Positions 17,920 to 27,348 of a stretch of 64,000 bases of DNA are shown in pieces. The notes under the pieces were generated by a model. The model was not told where the DNA came from, ran no database searches, and was given only the letters and a program-made list of their open reading frames with translations. The stretch comes from an uncultured Paludibacter sp. (GTDB taxonomy: Bacteria > Bacteroidota > Bacteroidia > Bacteroidales > Paludibacteraceae), in NCBI GenBank assembly GCA_937927845.1, contig CALFXE010000273.1, forward strand, positions 1-64,000. The letters run 5' to 3'. Both the position numbers and the translations under genes were made by a program. Each line of letters opens with the position of its first letter. Within the stretch, counting starts at the first letter, position 1.

Positions 17920-19545
17920 ATGGATGAAAAAATGGGCAATACAATATTTGAGAGTTTAGACCGTGATAAACTCCAACGAATGCTTCATCTCAAGCAACAG
18001 TACGAAAAAGGTGACCTGTCGGCTGATGAAGCGAAGAGCCGGATGAAAAATGAAGTAGGGAAAATTTCACCCGAAGAATTTGCCGCCGCCGAGCAGCTGC
18101 TCAAAGACGAGGATCCTGACGAATGCCGCAATGAGGATGTACGTACCATGTTGGATATATTTGAAGGATTGATCCAACCCGATGAGCCGGGATTACCATA
18201 CGGCCATCCTATAGAAGCATATTTGCGGGAAAATAAAAAGATGAAAGAGTTGCTCCGGAAAGGGGATGAGTTGCTACAAAAGCCATTTATCCTGAATCCC
18301 TGGTTGGAATTGATGGAGCAGGTCATCCAATACAAAGTACATTTCAGCCGCAAACAGAACCAGCTATATTCTGCATTGGAGAGACAGGGTTTCGACCGTC
18401 CTTCCACCACGATGTGGGTGTACGACGACGAGATACGTGACGAGATGAACAGTGCATTGGAGGTTTTACGGAACGGCGATGTAAATCCCGAATTCTTTTT
18501 TGATGCATACACACGAATGACCATCGACCTGAGAGATCTTATGGAGAAAGAGGAGATGATCCTCTATCCGACTTCTTTGAAGTTGATTCCGGATGATGAA
18601 TTTGAAGAGATGAAGTCAGGCGACAGGGAAATCGGGTTCTTCCTGATCGATATGCCCGGCCTTGATCACCGCTCATCTGCCAAAGAGGAGGAATCGGTGG
18701 AGGCAGGCCAGGCCGGCCTGATGGACGATCTGGCTTTGTTACTCGCCAAATATGGAAAAAGTATAGAGACGGCCCCGAAGGATAGCATATTCGATGTGGC
18801 TGAAGGCAAACTTACCCTGGATCAGATCAATCTCATTTTCCGACACATGCCCGTGGACCTTTCCTACGTGGACGAAAACGATCTCGTGAAGTTCTATACC
18901 GATACGGAACACCGGGTCTTTCCCCGCAGTAAGGGTGTAATCGGCAGGGAGGTTCGTAATTGCCATCCGCCAAAAAGCTTGCATGCCGTGGAAGAGATTA
19001 TCGAGAAATTCCGCAGTGGTGAGCAGAGCAAAGCGGAATTCTGGATCAATAAGCCGGATCTTTTTATCTATATCGTCTATGTGGCCGTAAGGGATAAAGA
19101 CGGCACTTTCAGGGGCGTATTGGAAATGATGCAGGATTGCACCCATATCCGTCGGCTTGAAGGAGAACGTAGACTGCTTACATGGGAAAAGGAACAGCAT
19201 CGGCAGAACGGAGGCGAAGAGGCTTCTTACCAAAGTGTCCGGGACCTCCAATATTCCCAGGAACCGGAAAACGAAAGTGGAGACGTAAGCGATAACGACC
19301 TAACCGGTGATGATAGTGAGGGTGAGATAACTATTTCTGCGGAGACCAAGCTAAAGACATTGATCCAGCGCTATCCCCGGTTAAAGGACGACTTGCCTTC
19401 TATAAATCCCCGATTCTCGATGTTGAAGAGCCCCATGGCAAGAGTGGTGTTGCCTATTGCCACCATCAAAATGATGAGTGAGCAATCGGGTATGCCTCCA
19501 CAGGAATTGATCGACAAGCTAAAAGATCGTATTGCGACTTATTGA
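17920..19545 (+). CDS. DUF438 / PAS / DUF1858 sensor protein
   Basis: A cytoplasmic 541-residue protein started at MDEKMGNTIFESLD; an in-frame ATG at 17839 adds 27 residues of unlike composition. Layout: DUF438 (about 1-90); a hemerythrin-like region with YGHPIEAYLRENKKM; a PAS domain (about 310-420, DLVKFYTDTEHRVFPRSKGV to VLEMMQDCTHIRRLEGER); an acidic linker; a C-terminal DUF1858 (LIQRYPRLKDDLPSINPRF...). Relatives are thought to sense redox state or oxygen, but the signal is not known. Ends in a strong hairpin. Confidence 0.88.
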   Translation: MDEKMGNTIFESLDRDKLQRMLHLKQQYEKGDLSADEAKSRMKNEVGKISPEEFAAAEQLLKDEDPDECRNEDVRTMLDIFEGLIQPDEPGLPYGHPIEAYLRENKKMKELLRKGDELLQKPFILNPWLELMEQVIQYKVHFSRKQNQLYSALERQGFDRPSTTMWVYDDEIRDEMNSALEVLRNGDVNPEFFFDAYTRMTIDLRDLMEKEEMILYPTSLKLIPDDEFEEMKSGDREIGFFLIDMPGLDHRSSAKEEESVEAGQAGLMDDLALLLAKYGKSIETAPKDSIFDVAEGKLTLDQINLIFRHMPVDLSYVDENDLVKFYTDTEHRVFPRSKGVIGREVRNCHPPKSLHAVEEIIEKFRSGEQSKAEFWINKPDLFIYIVYVAVRDKDGTFRGVLEMMQDCTHIRRLEGERRLLTWEKEQHRQNGGEEASYQSVRDLQYSQEPENESGDVSDNDLTGDDSEGEITISAETKLKTLIQRYPRLKDDLPSINPRFSMLKSPMARVVLPIATIKMMSEQSGMPPQELIDKLKDRIATY

Positions 19546-19558
19546 ATCTCTTGAGAAC

Positions 19559-19593
19559 TATACACGCGCCATCCTCAAGATGGCGCGTGTATA
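19559..19593. terminator. Strong 15-bp hairpin between convergent genes
   Basis: TATACACGCGCCATC (19559-19573) pairs perfectly with GATGGCGCGTGTATA (19579-19593) around a 5-base loop. Neither side has a long T run. It lies between the DUF438 gene (+) and the ABC permease operon (-) and probably terminates both. Confidence 0.75.
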
Positions 19594-19701
19594 AAAATGA
19601 TAGCGTAATACTTTTATTTCATAGATAAGCTGTTTTTTTCTTGTTTTCTATCAAAAAAATGACGGTTAGTGATGTTTTTCTGCTCCAGCAATAGCGTTCA
19701 T

Positions 19702-20820
19702 TTACTGGCTTTTCCGGTAGCTCATCACCGCCCATGTATTCAATGCCAGGGCAAAGCCGCACAGGGCGAGGAATTGGGGTATCATCTCGAAGAATGTGCT
19801 GCCTTTGAGGTACACCAACCGCATTACCTGTATAAAGTATTTCAGCGGATTAAAAACGGTGATGGTTTTCGCCCATTCCGGCATACTGGTCGTGGGGGTG
19901 AACAACCCGCTCATCAATAGCAGAATCATCATAAAGAAAAACATCACGAACATGGCCTGCTGCATGGTGTCGGAGTAGTTGGAGATAACCAGTCCCATCC
20001 CTGAAACCACAAGAATATAGATTGTGGCAAAAAGGAAGATGGTAAGCAGGTTGCCTACGGGATAAATACCATAAACCAATGCTCCCAACCCTATGGCGAC
20101 TGTCAACACCGCGAAGCCGATAACCCAGTAGGGAATGAGTTTCGCCAGTACGAAAACCAGTTTTTTTACCGGGGTCACGTTGATCTGTTCAATGGTGCCG
20201 GCTTCTTTTTCACCGACGATGTTCAGCGCGGGTAAGAATCCGCACAACATCGTCAAAAGCGTCACCATCAAGGCGGGTACCATAAATACCTTGTAATCCA
20301 GATGGGGGTTGAACTTGTATTGCGACATCACACCGAATGAGGGAACTTCGACCGCTGTCACGACCGCTTGCCCTCCCTGTTCTTCCCGAAGCTCAGTGGC
20401 ATAATCGGCAAGTATGGCCGACAAATAGGATAAACCCAGGCCCCCTTCCGTGCTATTGACCGAATTGGCCGAAATCATCACACGGGCCGCGCCTTCGTTG
20501 ACAAGGCTCTTCTCAAACTCATCCTGAATTTCCAGGATAATATCCGCTTTTCCCGATTCTATGCTGCGCATCGCTTCGGGATTGCTGGCGGACACATCCG
20601 TCAGCTTGAAATAACCCGAAGAAATGATTTTATTCACCAGCCGTTCCGAATAGACACTATGGTCGTTGTCGACAATGCTCAACCTGACGTCTTTTACTTC
20701 CTGGTTGGCCGCCCAGGGAAGCACCAACATCATCATCACGGGCATCATTATGATCATTCTCGGCAGGAAGGCATTCCTGACAATTTGTTTGAATTCTTTC
20801 TCTATTAAAAATTTCAGCAT
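19702..20820 (-). CDS. ABC-2 type permease, efflux operon (second permease)
   Basis: A 372-residue inner-membrane subunit. One N-terminal helix (IIMMPVMMMLVLPWAA), a periplasmic domain of about 130 residues, then five helices with the ABC-2 signature EKEAGTIEQINVTPVKKLVF. Related to YhhJ/YbhR half-transporters. Last gene of the tetR-tolC-hlyD-ABC-ABC-permease-permease operon. Pairs with the upstream permease 6 bases away. Substrate unknown; hydrophobic toxic compounds are likely for such systems. Confidence 0.9.
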   Translation of the reverse strand: MLKFLIEKEFKQIVRNAFLPRMIIMMPVMMMLVLPWAANQEVKDVRLSIVDNDHSVYSERLVNKIISSGYFKLTDVSASNPEAMRSIESGKADIILEIQDEFEKSLVNEGAARVMISANSVNSTEGGLGLSYLSAILADYATELREEQGGQAVVTAVEVPSFGVMSQYKFNPHLDYKVFMVPALMVTLLTMLCGFLPALNIVGEKEAGTIEQINVTPVKKLVFVLAKLIPYWVIGFAVLTVAIGLGALVYGIYPVGNLLTIFLFATIYILVVSGMGLVISNYSDTMQQAMFVMFFFMMILLLMSGLFTPTTSMPEWAKTITVFNPLKYFIQVMRLVYLKGSTFFEMIPQFLALCGFALALNTWAVMSYRKSQ

Positions 20821-20826
20821 GGTTGT

Positions 20827-21933
20827 CTAACTTAATCTGGTTTTGAATTTACTCAAGGCAAGCATGATAAGGCTGATCGCCATAATACCTATAATGGCCA
20901 GTTCCTTGGCAATATACTGCACTGCTACTCCCTGGATCATGATCTTTTTTACCGCTTCTATATACCATCGGGCAGGCACTATGGTGGAAATCCACTGTAG
21001 TATGGGCGGCATACTCTCAATGGGGAACATCATTCCCGACAGTAGCATGATCGGCATCATCAATCCCATACCCGACGCCAGCATGGCGGCCATCTGGGTA
21101 TTGACCAGCGTGGATATGAACAAGCCCAACGCCAACGCCACGAAGACAAATAGCAAGGATAGGATCGCAAGCCAGAACAGGCTTCCGGAAACCGGCACGC
21201 CAAGCACAAACACCGACAGGAGGAGTATGGTGATGAGGTTCACGATGGACAAGGTGAAGTAGGGAACCGCTTTGGCAAGGATGATGTATATCGGTTTCAT
21301 CGGCGATGAAAGCAGTATCTCCATCGTGCCGGTCTCCTTTTCGCGCACAATGGCGATCGAGGTCATCATGGCGCAAATGAGCATCAGGATCAGTCCCATC
21401 ACGCCCGGCACAAAATTATAGGCACTCTTCAATTGCGGATTGTAGAGCATCCTTGTTTCAGGGATGACCTGGAACGGCACTTTGTATTGCTCCATGAGTT
21501 CCTGTTGGTAAGAACCCAATATGCCCGAAACATAGCCGGTGAGCGTGGACGCCTGGTTGGGGTCAGTGCCGTCGGCTATCAGCTGCACTTTCGCTTCACC
21601 CGTGTGTAACAGGTTTTCGGCAAAATTATCGCTGAAAACAACCACAAGGTTGATTTTACCATATTTGAATATGTCGTTGATCTGGTCGATATCCGTCAAT
21701 TCCTCGGCAATGGTGAAATATTCACTGGTGTTGATGCGTTCCTTGATCAGTTGCGTGGAAGCATCCTTTGACGGGTCGAACACGGCTACCTTCACGTCTT
21801 TCACTTCAGTGGTGATGGCGAAACCGAACAGCAGTATCTGCACGATCGGCATGGCCAACAGGATCAGCATTGTCCGCTTGTCACGAAAAATGTGATAGTA
21901 TTCTTTCCTTACGAATGATCTGAATTGTTTCAT
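20827..21933 (-). CDS. ABC-2 type permease, efflux operon (first permease)
   Basis: A 368-residue permease with the same layout as its neighbour: N-terminal helix (LLAMPIVQILLFGFAIT), a periplasmic domain, then C-terminal helices with EKETGTMEILLSSPMKPIYI. The two half-permeases probably form a heterodimer served by two separate ATPases, as in YbhFSR/YhiH-like exporters. Lies 3 bases from the preceding ATPase gene. Confidence 0.9.
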   Translation of the reverse strand: MKQFRSFVRKEYYHIFRDKRTMLILLAMPIVQILLFGFAITTEVKDVKVAVFDPSKDASTQLIKERINTSEYFTIAEELTDIDQINDIFKYGKINLVVVFSDNFAENLLHTGEAKVQLIADGTDPNQASTLTGYVSGILGSYQQELMEQYKVPFQVIPETRMLYNPQLKSAYNFVPGVMGLILMLICAMMTSIAIVREKETGTMEILLSSPMKPIYIILAKAVPYFTLSIVNLITILLLSVFVLGVPVSGSLFWLAILSLLFVFVALALGLFISTLVNTQMAAMLASGMGLMMPIMLLSGMMFPIESMPPILQWISTIVPARWYIEAVKKIMIQGVAVQYIAKELAIIGIMAISLIMLALSKFKTRLS

Positions 21934-21936
21934 ATC

Positions 21937-22680
21937 TCAATCTGCTTTACGTGTGGCTTTTCGCGCCAATTGCTGGAAGACATCGTCCATGGTGGTTGCC
22001 CCGAATTGTTGGCGCAGGTTTTTGGGACTGTCAAGGGCTTCAATTTTACCATCCACCATAATAGATACGCGGTCGCAATATTCGGCTTCATCCATGTAGT
22101 GGGTTGTCACAAAGACGGTGATGCCCCGTTCAGCCGCCTGGTAGATAAGTTCCCAGAATTGTCGCCGGGTGACGGGATCAACGCCACCGGTGGGTTCATC
22201 GAGAAAGACCACTTTCGGTTCGTGGAAAATGGATACCGAGAAAGAGAGTTTTTGCTTCCAACCCAAAGGCAGTGATTTTACGAGGGTCTCCCGTTCTTTT
22301 TCCAGTCCGAGTTCCTGTAAGATCTCATTGGTCTTGGAGACTATCTTTTTGTCTTTCATGCCGTAAATACCGCCGAAAAGCCGCAGGTTCTCCCACACTT
22401 TCAGATCTTCATACAGTGAGAACTTCTGGCTCATATAGCCGATATTTTGTTTCACCTTTTCCGGTTCCCGGGCAATATCGAATCCGGCGACACTTCCTTT
22501 TCCGGAGGTGGGGTGGCTCAATCCGCACAACATGCGCATGGCGGTGGTTTTACCTGCCCCGTTGGCACCAAGGAATCCGAAGATCTCCCCTTTTTCCACT
22601 TCAAAGGAGATATGATCGACAGCCGTGAAATTACCAAACCGCTTGGTCAGATTTTCCGTATATATTACTCTATTTTCCAT
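21937..22680 (-). CDS. ABC transporter ATPase (second)
   Basis: A 247-residue ATP-binding subunit. Walker A is GANGAGKTT near residue 38; Walker B ends VVFLDEPTGGVDP near residue 165. In place of the canonical LSGGQ signature, the sequence shows KSLPLGWKQKLSFSVSI, the degenerate form common in this exporter family. Overlaps the first ATPase gene by 11 bases. Confidence 0.92.
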   Translation of the reverse strand: MENRVIYTENLTKRFGNFTAVDHISFEVEKGEIFGFLGANGAGKTTAMRMLCGLSHPTSGKGSVAGFDIAREPEKVKQNIGYMSQKFSLYEDLKVWENLRLFGGIYGMKDKKIVSKTNEILQELGLEKERETLVKSLPLGWKQKLSFSVSIFHEPKVVFLDEPTGGVDPVTRRQFWELIYQAAERGITVFVTTHYMDEAEYCDRVSIMVDGKIEALDSPKNLRQQFGATTMDDVFQQLARKATRKAD

Positions 22681-23590
22681 TGTTTTCTTTCTTTGATAAC
22701 AGCATGAAACAATCTTCCACTGTGGGCTCTATTTCCTGAATGGCAATATCCGAATAGGATTTTTCTGCTAAAAAATCTTTTAATTGGCCGGGAGTTGCAT
22801 CGTTGTTGAGGGTGACATGGAACGTTTCACCAAATGAGAATGAAGATTGGATGAAAGGGCAGTCACGTAAATCTTTCAGTAATTGATGCATCTGGCTGGC
22901 CTGCACGGCCCACAGGGTGTGCGGATAGTCTGCAATGATGTTTTGGGGCGTATCCACTTTCAGGAATTCGCCATCCTGTATCAGGGCGATACGGTCGCAG
23001 AGCGTGGCTTCGTCCATATAGGGTGTCGAAACGATGATGGTAATCCCTTGTGATTTCAACCTCATCAGCATCTCCCAGAATTCCTTGCGCGAGACGGGAT
23101 CCACGCCCGTGGTGGGTTCATCGAGAAACAGCACCGTCGGTTTGTGGATCAGGGCACAACTCAACGCCAGTTTTTGTTTCATCCCGCCGGACAGTTTTCC
23201 CGCCCTGCGGTCTTTGAACGGTTCTATCTGCTTGTAAATATCTTCAATCAGGTGATAGTTCTCTTCGATGGTGGTATGAAAAACCGTGGCGAAGAAGGTC
23301 AGGTTTTCCTCCACCGTCAAATCCTGGTACAAAGAGAATTTCCCCGGCATATAGCCGATGATCTTTCGGATCTGTTTGTAATCCTTTACCACATCCAGAC
23401 CGTCCACCGTCGCCGTGCCGCTGTCGGCGAGCAGGAGTGTGGTCAGGATACGGAAGAGCGTGGTTTTCCCGGCGCCATCGGGGCCGATGATGCCGTAGAT
23501 TTCGCCCTTTTGCACCTCCAGGCTCAAATCCGTGAGGGCCTGTACCGTCCCGTAGCTTTTATTGAGGTTATTGGCTGATAAGGCTACCAT
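22670..23590 (-). CDS. ABC transporter ATPase (first)
   Basis: A 306-residue ATP-binding subunit with Walker A GPDGAGKTT, signature LSGGMKQKLALSCAL and Walker B VLFLDEPTTGVDP. The extra C-terminal 70 residues (from about 230) are typical of DrrA/YhiH-type exporters. Pairs with the second ATPase in the same operon. Confidence 0.92.
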   Translation of the reverse strand: MVALSANNLNKSYGTVQALTDLSLEVQKGEIYGIIGPDGAGKTTLFRILTTLLLADSGTATVDGLDVVKDYKQIRKIIGYMPGKFSLYQDLTVEENLTFFATVFHTTIEENYHLIEDIYKQIEPFKDRRAGKLSGGMKQKLALSCALIHKPTVLFLDEPTTGVDPVSRKEFWEMLMRLKSQGITIIVSTPYMDEATLCDRIALIQDGEFLKVDTPQNIIADYPHTLWAVQASQMHQLLKDLRDCPFIQSSFSFGETFHVTLNNDATPGQLKDFLAEKSYSDIAIQEIEPTVEDCFMLLSKKENNGK

Positions 23591-23592
23591 GA

Positions 23593-24492
23593 TTAATTGA
23601 TTTTGATCTCTCCATACATCCCCTTTTTGATATAGCCGTCGTTTTTCACGGCCACTTTCACGGCATACACGAGGTTGGCGCGTTCATCGCGGGTCTGGAT
23701 TGTCTTGGGCGTGAATTCGGCCTTGTCCGAGATCCAGTTGATCGTTCCCGGATATTCCTTGCGGTCCGATTTCCCCTGATCTGCGTATACTTTCACCGAT
23801 TGTCCGATTTTCAGGGAAGTGAGCTGGTCGGCAGTGATATATACCCGCAATGTCATATTCTCGATATCGGCCACCTTGAACAATGTCCGTCCCTGTGTGG
23901 CCAGTTCGCCCTGTTCGGCGTATTTCGATAGTACGGTGCCGTTGATGGGACTCGAGATAATACTTTTCTGTATCTGGTCGTCAATCTGGTCGATCTGTGC
24001 GATCAATCCCGAACTTTCTCCTGAGACACTGCGGTTGTTGTTCTCCAATGTCTCGGTTTGCGCGGAGAGTTGCTTTTCGAGCAGGGCGATCTGCGCGTTG
24101 ATATCGTCCAGTTGTTTCTGGTTGGCGGCATTGGACTGTACCAGATTTTCGTATCTTTTCTGTTCAGTCTTTTCCGTGGCGATCTGTTGCCGGATTGAAG
24201 CGATTTGCCGGGAAACATTATACTGGCGGCTCTCTACCGATTTCATGCTGGCCAATAGTTGCATTTTCTTGAGATGGAGTTGCACGGTGTCGATATAACC
24301 CGCTTGCTTGCCTGCTTCCAGTTTTTGTCCCTCTTCGATGTCGAATTGGATGAGTTCACCGGTTGTCCTGGCCGATACAGTGACTTCCCTCGCTTCAAAA
24401 ACACCCGAAGCGTCATAAGTTCCATTATTCTTCCCGCATGAAGTGAAAATTAGGGTAGTGATCCCGACGATGAATAAAATATTCGTTTTCAT
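23593..24492 (-). CDS. HlyD-family membrane-fusion lipoprotein
   Basis: A 299-residue periplasmic adaptor. Signal peptide with lipobox-like FTSCGKN near residue 19. Two biotinyl-lipoyl half-motifs (GVFEAREVTVSARTTGELI and the later ISSPINGTVLSKYAEQGE) flank a coiled-coil hairpin of about 100 residues rich in Gln and Leu. A beta-barrel domain follows. Links the ABC permeases to the TolC-type outer membrane channel encoded just upstream. Confidence 0.92.
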   Translation of the reverse strand: MKTNILFIVGITTLIFTSCGKNNGTYDASGVFEAREVTVSARTTGELIQFDIEEGQKLEAGKQAGYIDTVQLHLKKMQLLASMKSVESRQYNVSRQIASIRQQIATEKTEQKRYENLVQSNAANQKQLDDINAQIALLEKQLSAQTETLENNNRSVSGESSGLIAQIDQIDDQIQKSIISSPINGTVLSKYAEQGELATQGRTLFKVADIENMTLRVYITADQLTSLKIGQSVKVYADQGKSDRKEYPGTINWISDKAEFTPKTIQTRDERANLVYAVKVAVKNDGYIKKGMYGEIKIN

Positions 24493-24499
24493 ATTTTTA

Positions 24500-24570
24500 T
24501 TGTTATTCTATTGTTATCCAATTGTTATTTGGTTGTTATTCGGTTGTTATTCAGTTGTTATTCAGTTGTT
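24500..24570. repeat. 11-bp tandem repeat TTGTTATTCRG
   Basis: Six full copies and one partial copy of TTGTTATTCAG-like units (variants TTGTTATTCTA, TTGTTATCCAA, TTGTTATTTGG, TTGTTATTCGG, TTGTTATTCAG twice) fill the gap between the tolC-like and hlyD-like genes of one operon. Copy variation could tune coupling between them. Confidence 0.85.
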
Positions 24571-24573
24571 TTT

Positions 24574-25845
24574 TTAATTATTGGTGGCGAACTTGAGGTT
24601 GTAGATGGCAAGCAGTAGTTCGGTTTCGTGTAAGATCCTGTCCTGAATCGCCATTTGTTCAGCATTGATATCCCGTGTCAGATCGCTGGCGGAGATGGTT
24701 CCGTTGGCCATTTTTACTTCCGATGCACGTTTGACGGAGCCCCTTAGCGCGATGATTTCATCGTCGTATTCCAACTGTTCGAAATAGTTGTCGATATAGC
24801 TGCTCTTTTGTGTGACATCAAGGTTCGTATTGAAAAGAAAAGTCTCACGCTGCGTTTCAATGCTTTGTATGTTGTTTTGGATAGCTCTCCGGCTATTCTT
24901 TTGGGTGTATAAGTTGCCGATGTTCCACGAGAGCCTGACGCCGGCGACATAGTATGCCTCGAAACCGTCTTTCAGCATGTTCAGTCCCGGTTTGCCATAT
25001 CCGCCCGTGGCGAACAATCCGAGTTTCGGCATCAGCCCTGAAGTGATTTCACGGTCTTTTATGGCAAGGTTTTGGATCTGCGCGTCGTATAAGCCCAATT
25101 CGGGACGGTTGATCGTGAGGGTTGAGGGACGTACCGGCATGGGTTTTACAAATTCTGTATCTTCACCTAATTCCTCGCCAATCAGTTTCGACAATACCTC
25201 AATGTACGCCTTTTTGGTATTGGTGAACTGGACCTCATTCTGCTTCGCTTTTAGCAAGTCCACCTTTACGGCATCCAAATCGGACTGGTTGGCTATCCCG
25301 TTGAGGGCGTATGATTCTATTTGGTTGTAATTCCTTTGGAGTTCGTCCTGCAATAGGCGATTCTGTTGAGTTTGCGCCTCGGCGAGCAAAATGCCAAAGT
25401 AAAGCTGGTTGATCCTTTCGTTGAGGGCGTAAATGTTCACCTCCACGTTCTTTTTATCCACTTCGGCTGCCGTTTCCACTCCTTCCTTTTGCGACTTGAT
25501 GGTGCCGCCGTCCCATATTACCTGGTTGACATCAAGCGTGGCGCTGTACTGGTCCTTGCTCAATGTGGGAACACTTATGTCTTGTATTCCCAATTGGGAC
25601 AAGTCAATCGGAAACTTTGTCACGTCCGACTGGTAGGAGGCTTTGGCCGAGAATGTGACTTGCGGCAGGTACCCCTTATTGGCATTCGAGAGATTATACT
25701 CTTTTGTTTTCTCGACCAGATCGTATTGTTTGATAAGCGGGTAATTTGCCTGCGCTTTCGTGTAGCAATCCTCGATTGTTATCTGGGCAAAACTTGTAAG
25801 ACAACCCAGAAACAAGAGATGTAGAATAAAAAACTTTTTTATCAT
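24574..25845 (-). CDS. TolC-family outer-membrane efflux channel
   Basis: A 423-residue protein with signal peptide (FFILHLLFLGCLTSFAQ). The helical repeats of the OEP fold are seen twice: an N-terminal half beginning ITIEDCYTKAQANYPLIKQ, and a C-terminal half beginning RPELGLYDAQIQNLAIKDRE. Forms the outer-membrane exit for the HlyD/ABC exporter downstream in the operon. An AT-rich palindrome (25871-25886) lies just before the gene. Confidence 0.92.
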   Translation of the reverse strand: MIKKFFILHLLFLGCLTSFAQITIEDCYTKAQANYPLIKQYDLVEKTKEYNLSNANKGYLPQVTFSAKASYQSDVTKFPIDLSQLGIQDISVPTLSKDQYSATLDVNQVIWDGGTIKSQKEGVETAAEVDKKNVEVNIYALNERINQLYFGILLAEAQTQQNRLLQDELQRNYNQIESYALNGIANQSDLDAVKVDLLKAKQNEVQFTNTKKAYIEVLSKLIGEELGEDTEFVKPMPVRPSTLTINRPELGLYDAQIQNLAIKDREITSGLMPKLGLFATGGYGKPGLNMLKDGFEAYYVAGVRLSWNIGNLYTQKNSRRAIQNNIQSIETQRETFLFNTNLDVTQKSSYIDNYFEQLEYDDEIIALRGSVKRASEVKMANGTISASDLTRDINAEQMAIQDRILHETELLLAIYNLKFATNN

Positions 25846-25870
25846 ATAGATATTTTGTTAATTTGACTAT

Positions 25871-25886
25871 TTAATTATATAATTAA
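25871..25886. promoter_or_regulatory. Putative TetR operator (palindrome before tolC-like gene)
   Basis: TTAATTATATAATTAA is a perfect 16-bp palindrome 25 bases upstream of the TolC-family ATG. It resembles the dyad of two TTAATTAA arms in front of the tetR gene. Shared arms suggest the same regulator binds both. Confidence 0.55.
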
Positions 25887-26021
25887 TTTGATGGTAAAAA
25901 AATACATTGACTGGAGTGTTGAATTGTTGAATCGTTAAGCTGTTGACCCGTTAAACCACTAAACCTTATGAATTGTTAAACCATTATATTTATCGAATTG
26001 TTCAGTTTATTCCGGGGGAAA

Positions 26022-26639
26022 TTATACCCTTAAGCGGGATAAAACCGTTTCAATTACTTCTTTTTGCCGCTCTTCCAGTATTTTTTCAAAATTTCCGTCC
26101 GGTATGTTTAACGCCCTTTGGAGTACGGGTTTTACCAAAAATGGCATGATGTTCAACGATAAGATTGTAATCAGTAAGTCTGTTGCCAGAATCGGACGAA
26201 TAGTCCCTTTTTCGATCTCCTTTTTAAGCTCTGTTTCCAGGTGGGTTAAAATAGGGATCATGTATACTTTCAATCTGTCTACTAAAGACTGGAGCCGGTC
26301 AGGATTAGAGGATATTTCATTCAATACAAACTGGGGAAGCATTGGGTTTTGCTTCAAAAAATTGAAATGGAAGCTTACTATTTGGGCTATCCTTTCTTCA
26401 ACGTTGGATATATTCCCCCCTGTATTTAAAATATTTGCGGCTATCATCCCGACTTTTTCCTCGAACACCTTTTCAAACAGGTTGTCTTTGGTACGGTAGT
26501 AGTAATGCACCAACGCCTGGTTACAGCCTGCCAGCTTCGCAATCTGACCTGTCGATGTTTTTGCATAACCCTGTTTCAAAAAAAGCTTTTCGGCTGCTTC
26601 CAAAATCTGGAACTCCATGCTCTTATCGTCTTCTTTCAT
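26022..26639 (-). CDS. TetR-family transcriptional regulator
   Basis: A 205-residue repressor. Helix-turn-helix region: FQILEAAEKLFLKQGYAKTS, then TGQIAKLAGCNQALVHYYY. The C-terminal ligand/dimerisation domain is helical and includes FLKQNPMLPQFVLNEISS. It lies in the same direction just upstream of the efflux operon and most likely controls it and itself through TTAATTAA-type palindromes. Family knowledge: a ligand releases the repressor; which one is unknown. Confidence 0.93.
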   Translation of the reverse strand: MKEDDKSMEFQILEAAEKLFLKQGYAKTSTGQIAKLAGCNQALVHYYYRTKDNLFEKVFEEKVGMIAANILNTGGNISNVEERIAQIVSFHFNFLKQNPMLPQFVLNEISSNPDRLQSLVDRLKVYMIPILTHLETELKKEIEKGTIRPILATDLLITILSLNIMPFLVKPVLQRALNIPDGNFEKILEERQKEVIETVLSRLRV

Positions 26640-26660
26640 TACTCTGGATTTATTAATTGA

Positions 26661-26693
26661 TTAATTAAATCTATTAATTAAAATGCAAAGTTA
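26661..26693 (-). promoter_or_regulatory. tetR promoter overlapped by a TTAATTAA dyad
   Basis: Minus-strand TAACTTTG (26686-26693) followed by C is a -7 element. Directly downstream, 26661-26681 holds TTAATTAA, a 5-base spacer, and TTAATTAA, an inverted repeat covering the expected transcription start. The layout indicates autoregulation. Confidence 0.6.
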
Positions 26694-26791
26694 AATGAAA
26701 TAATTAAACGGGAGAATTTTTTGAGGAAAAAAATAATAGATTTTTTTTATGGGCCATCTCGACGTGGAAAATTATCTATTCGATTGCTTTT

Positions 26792-27343
26792 TTATTTCTG
26801 ACTTGCCCACATTGGGTTTTGCATTAGGATCTCTTTGTGTACAGGACAATCTTCGGAGTGTGCTCCACGTAAATAACCGATGCTCATTAAAAATTCGTTT
26901 ACAATTTCGCCACCTGTAAAACGGAATGTTTTTTTGAACAACTTCACCCATTCGTCTTTTGTTTTTGGGTGATGGTGCTCTAACCATTTCTCAAAAGAAC
27001 CGTATTCCTTTTGGAGTGTAAGAATTGTTTTAGCGTTTTCTATGGCTGCATTTATTTTCAGTTTATTACGGATGATACCTGCATCTGCCAAAAGCCGTTC
27101 CTTGTCTGTTTCGGTATATCCTGCAATTTTTTTAATATTGAAATTGCTGTATGCCTTTCTAAATGACTGCTCCTTTTTCAAAATTGTTTCCCAACTCAAA
27201 CCTGCCTGGTTAATTTCTAAAATCAACCTGCCAAACAATTCGTTATCGTCGTGAATTGGAAAGCCGTAAAGTTTATCGTGATAATTTTTGTGCAACTCTT
27301 TCTTGCCGCCTCCCAATGTTTCTATATAACTGCAATATGACAT
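26792..27343 (-). CDS. tag: DNA-3-methyladenine glycosylase I
   Basis: Base-excision repair enzyme removing 3-methyladenine from alkylated DNA. A 183-residue protein with the family start (CSYIETLGG, then NYHDKLYGFPIHDDNELFGR), the signature LEINQAGLSWETIL (about residues 42-55), and zinc-site residues near the N-terminal Cys and C-terminal HSEDCPVH. Stands in the same direction as the toxin pair, 5 bases downstream of its toxin gene, so probably co-transcribed. Confidence 0.93.
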   Translation of the reverse strand: MSYCSYIETLGGGKKELHKNYHDKLYGFPIHDDNELFGRLILEINQAGLSWETILKKEQSFRKAYSNFNIKKIAGYTETDKERLLADAGIIRNKLKINAAIENAKTILTLQKEYGSFEKWLEHHHPKTKDEWVKLFKKTFRFTGGEIVNEFLMSIGYLRGAHSEDCPVHKEILMQNPMWASQK

Positions 27344-27348
27344 AAATA

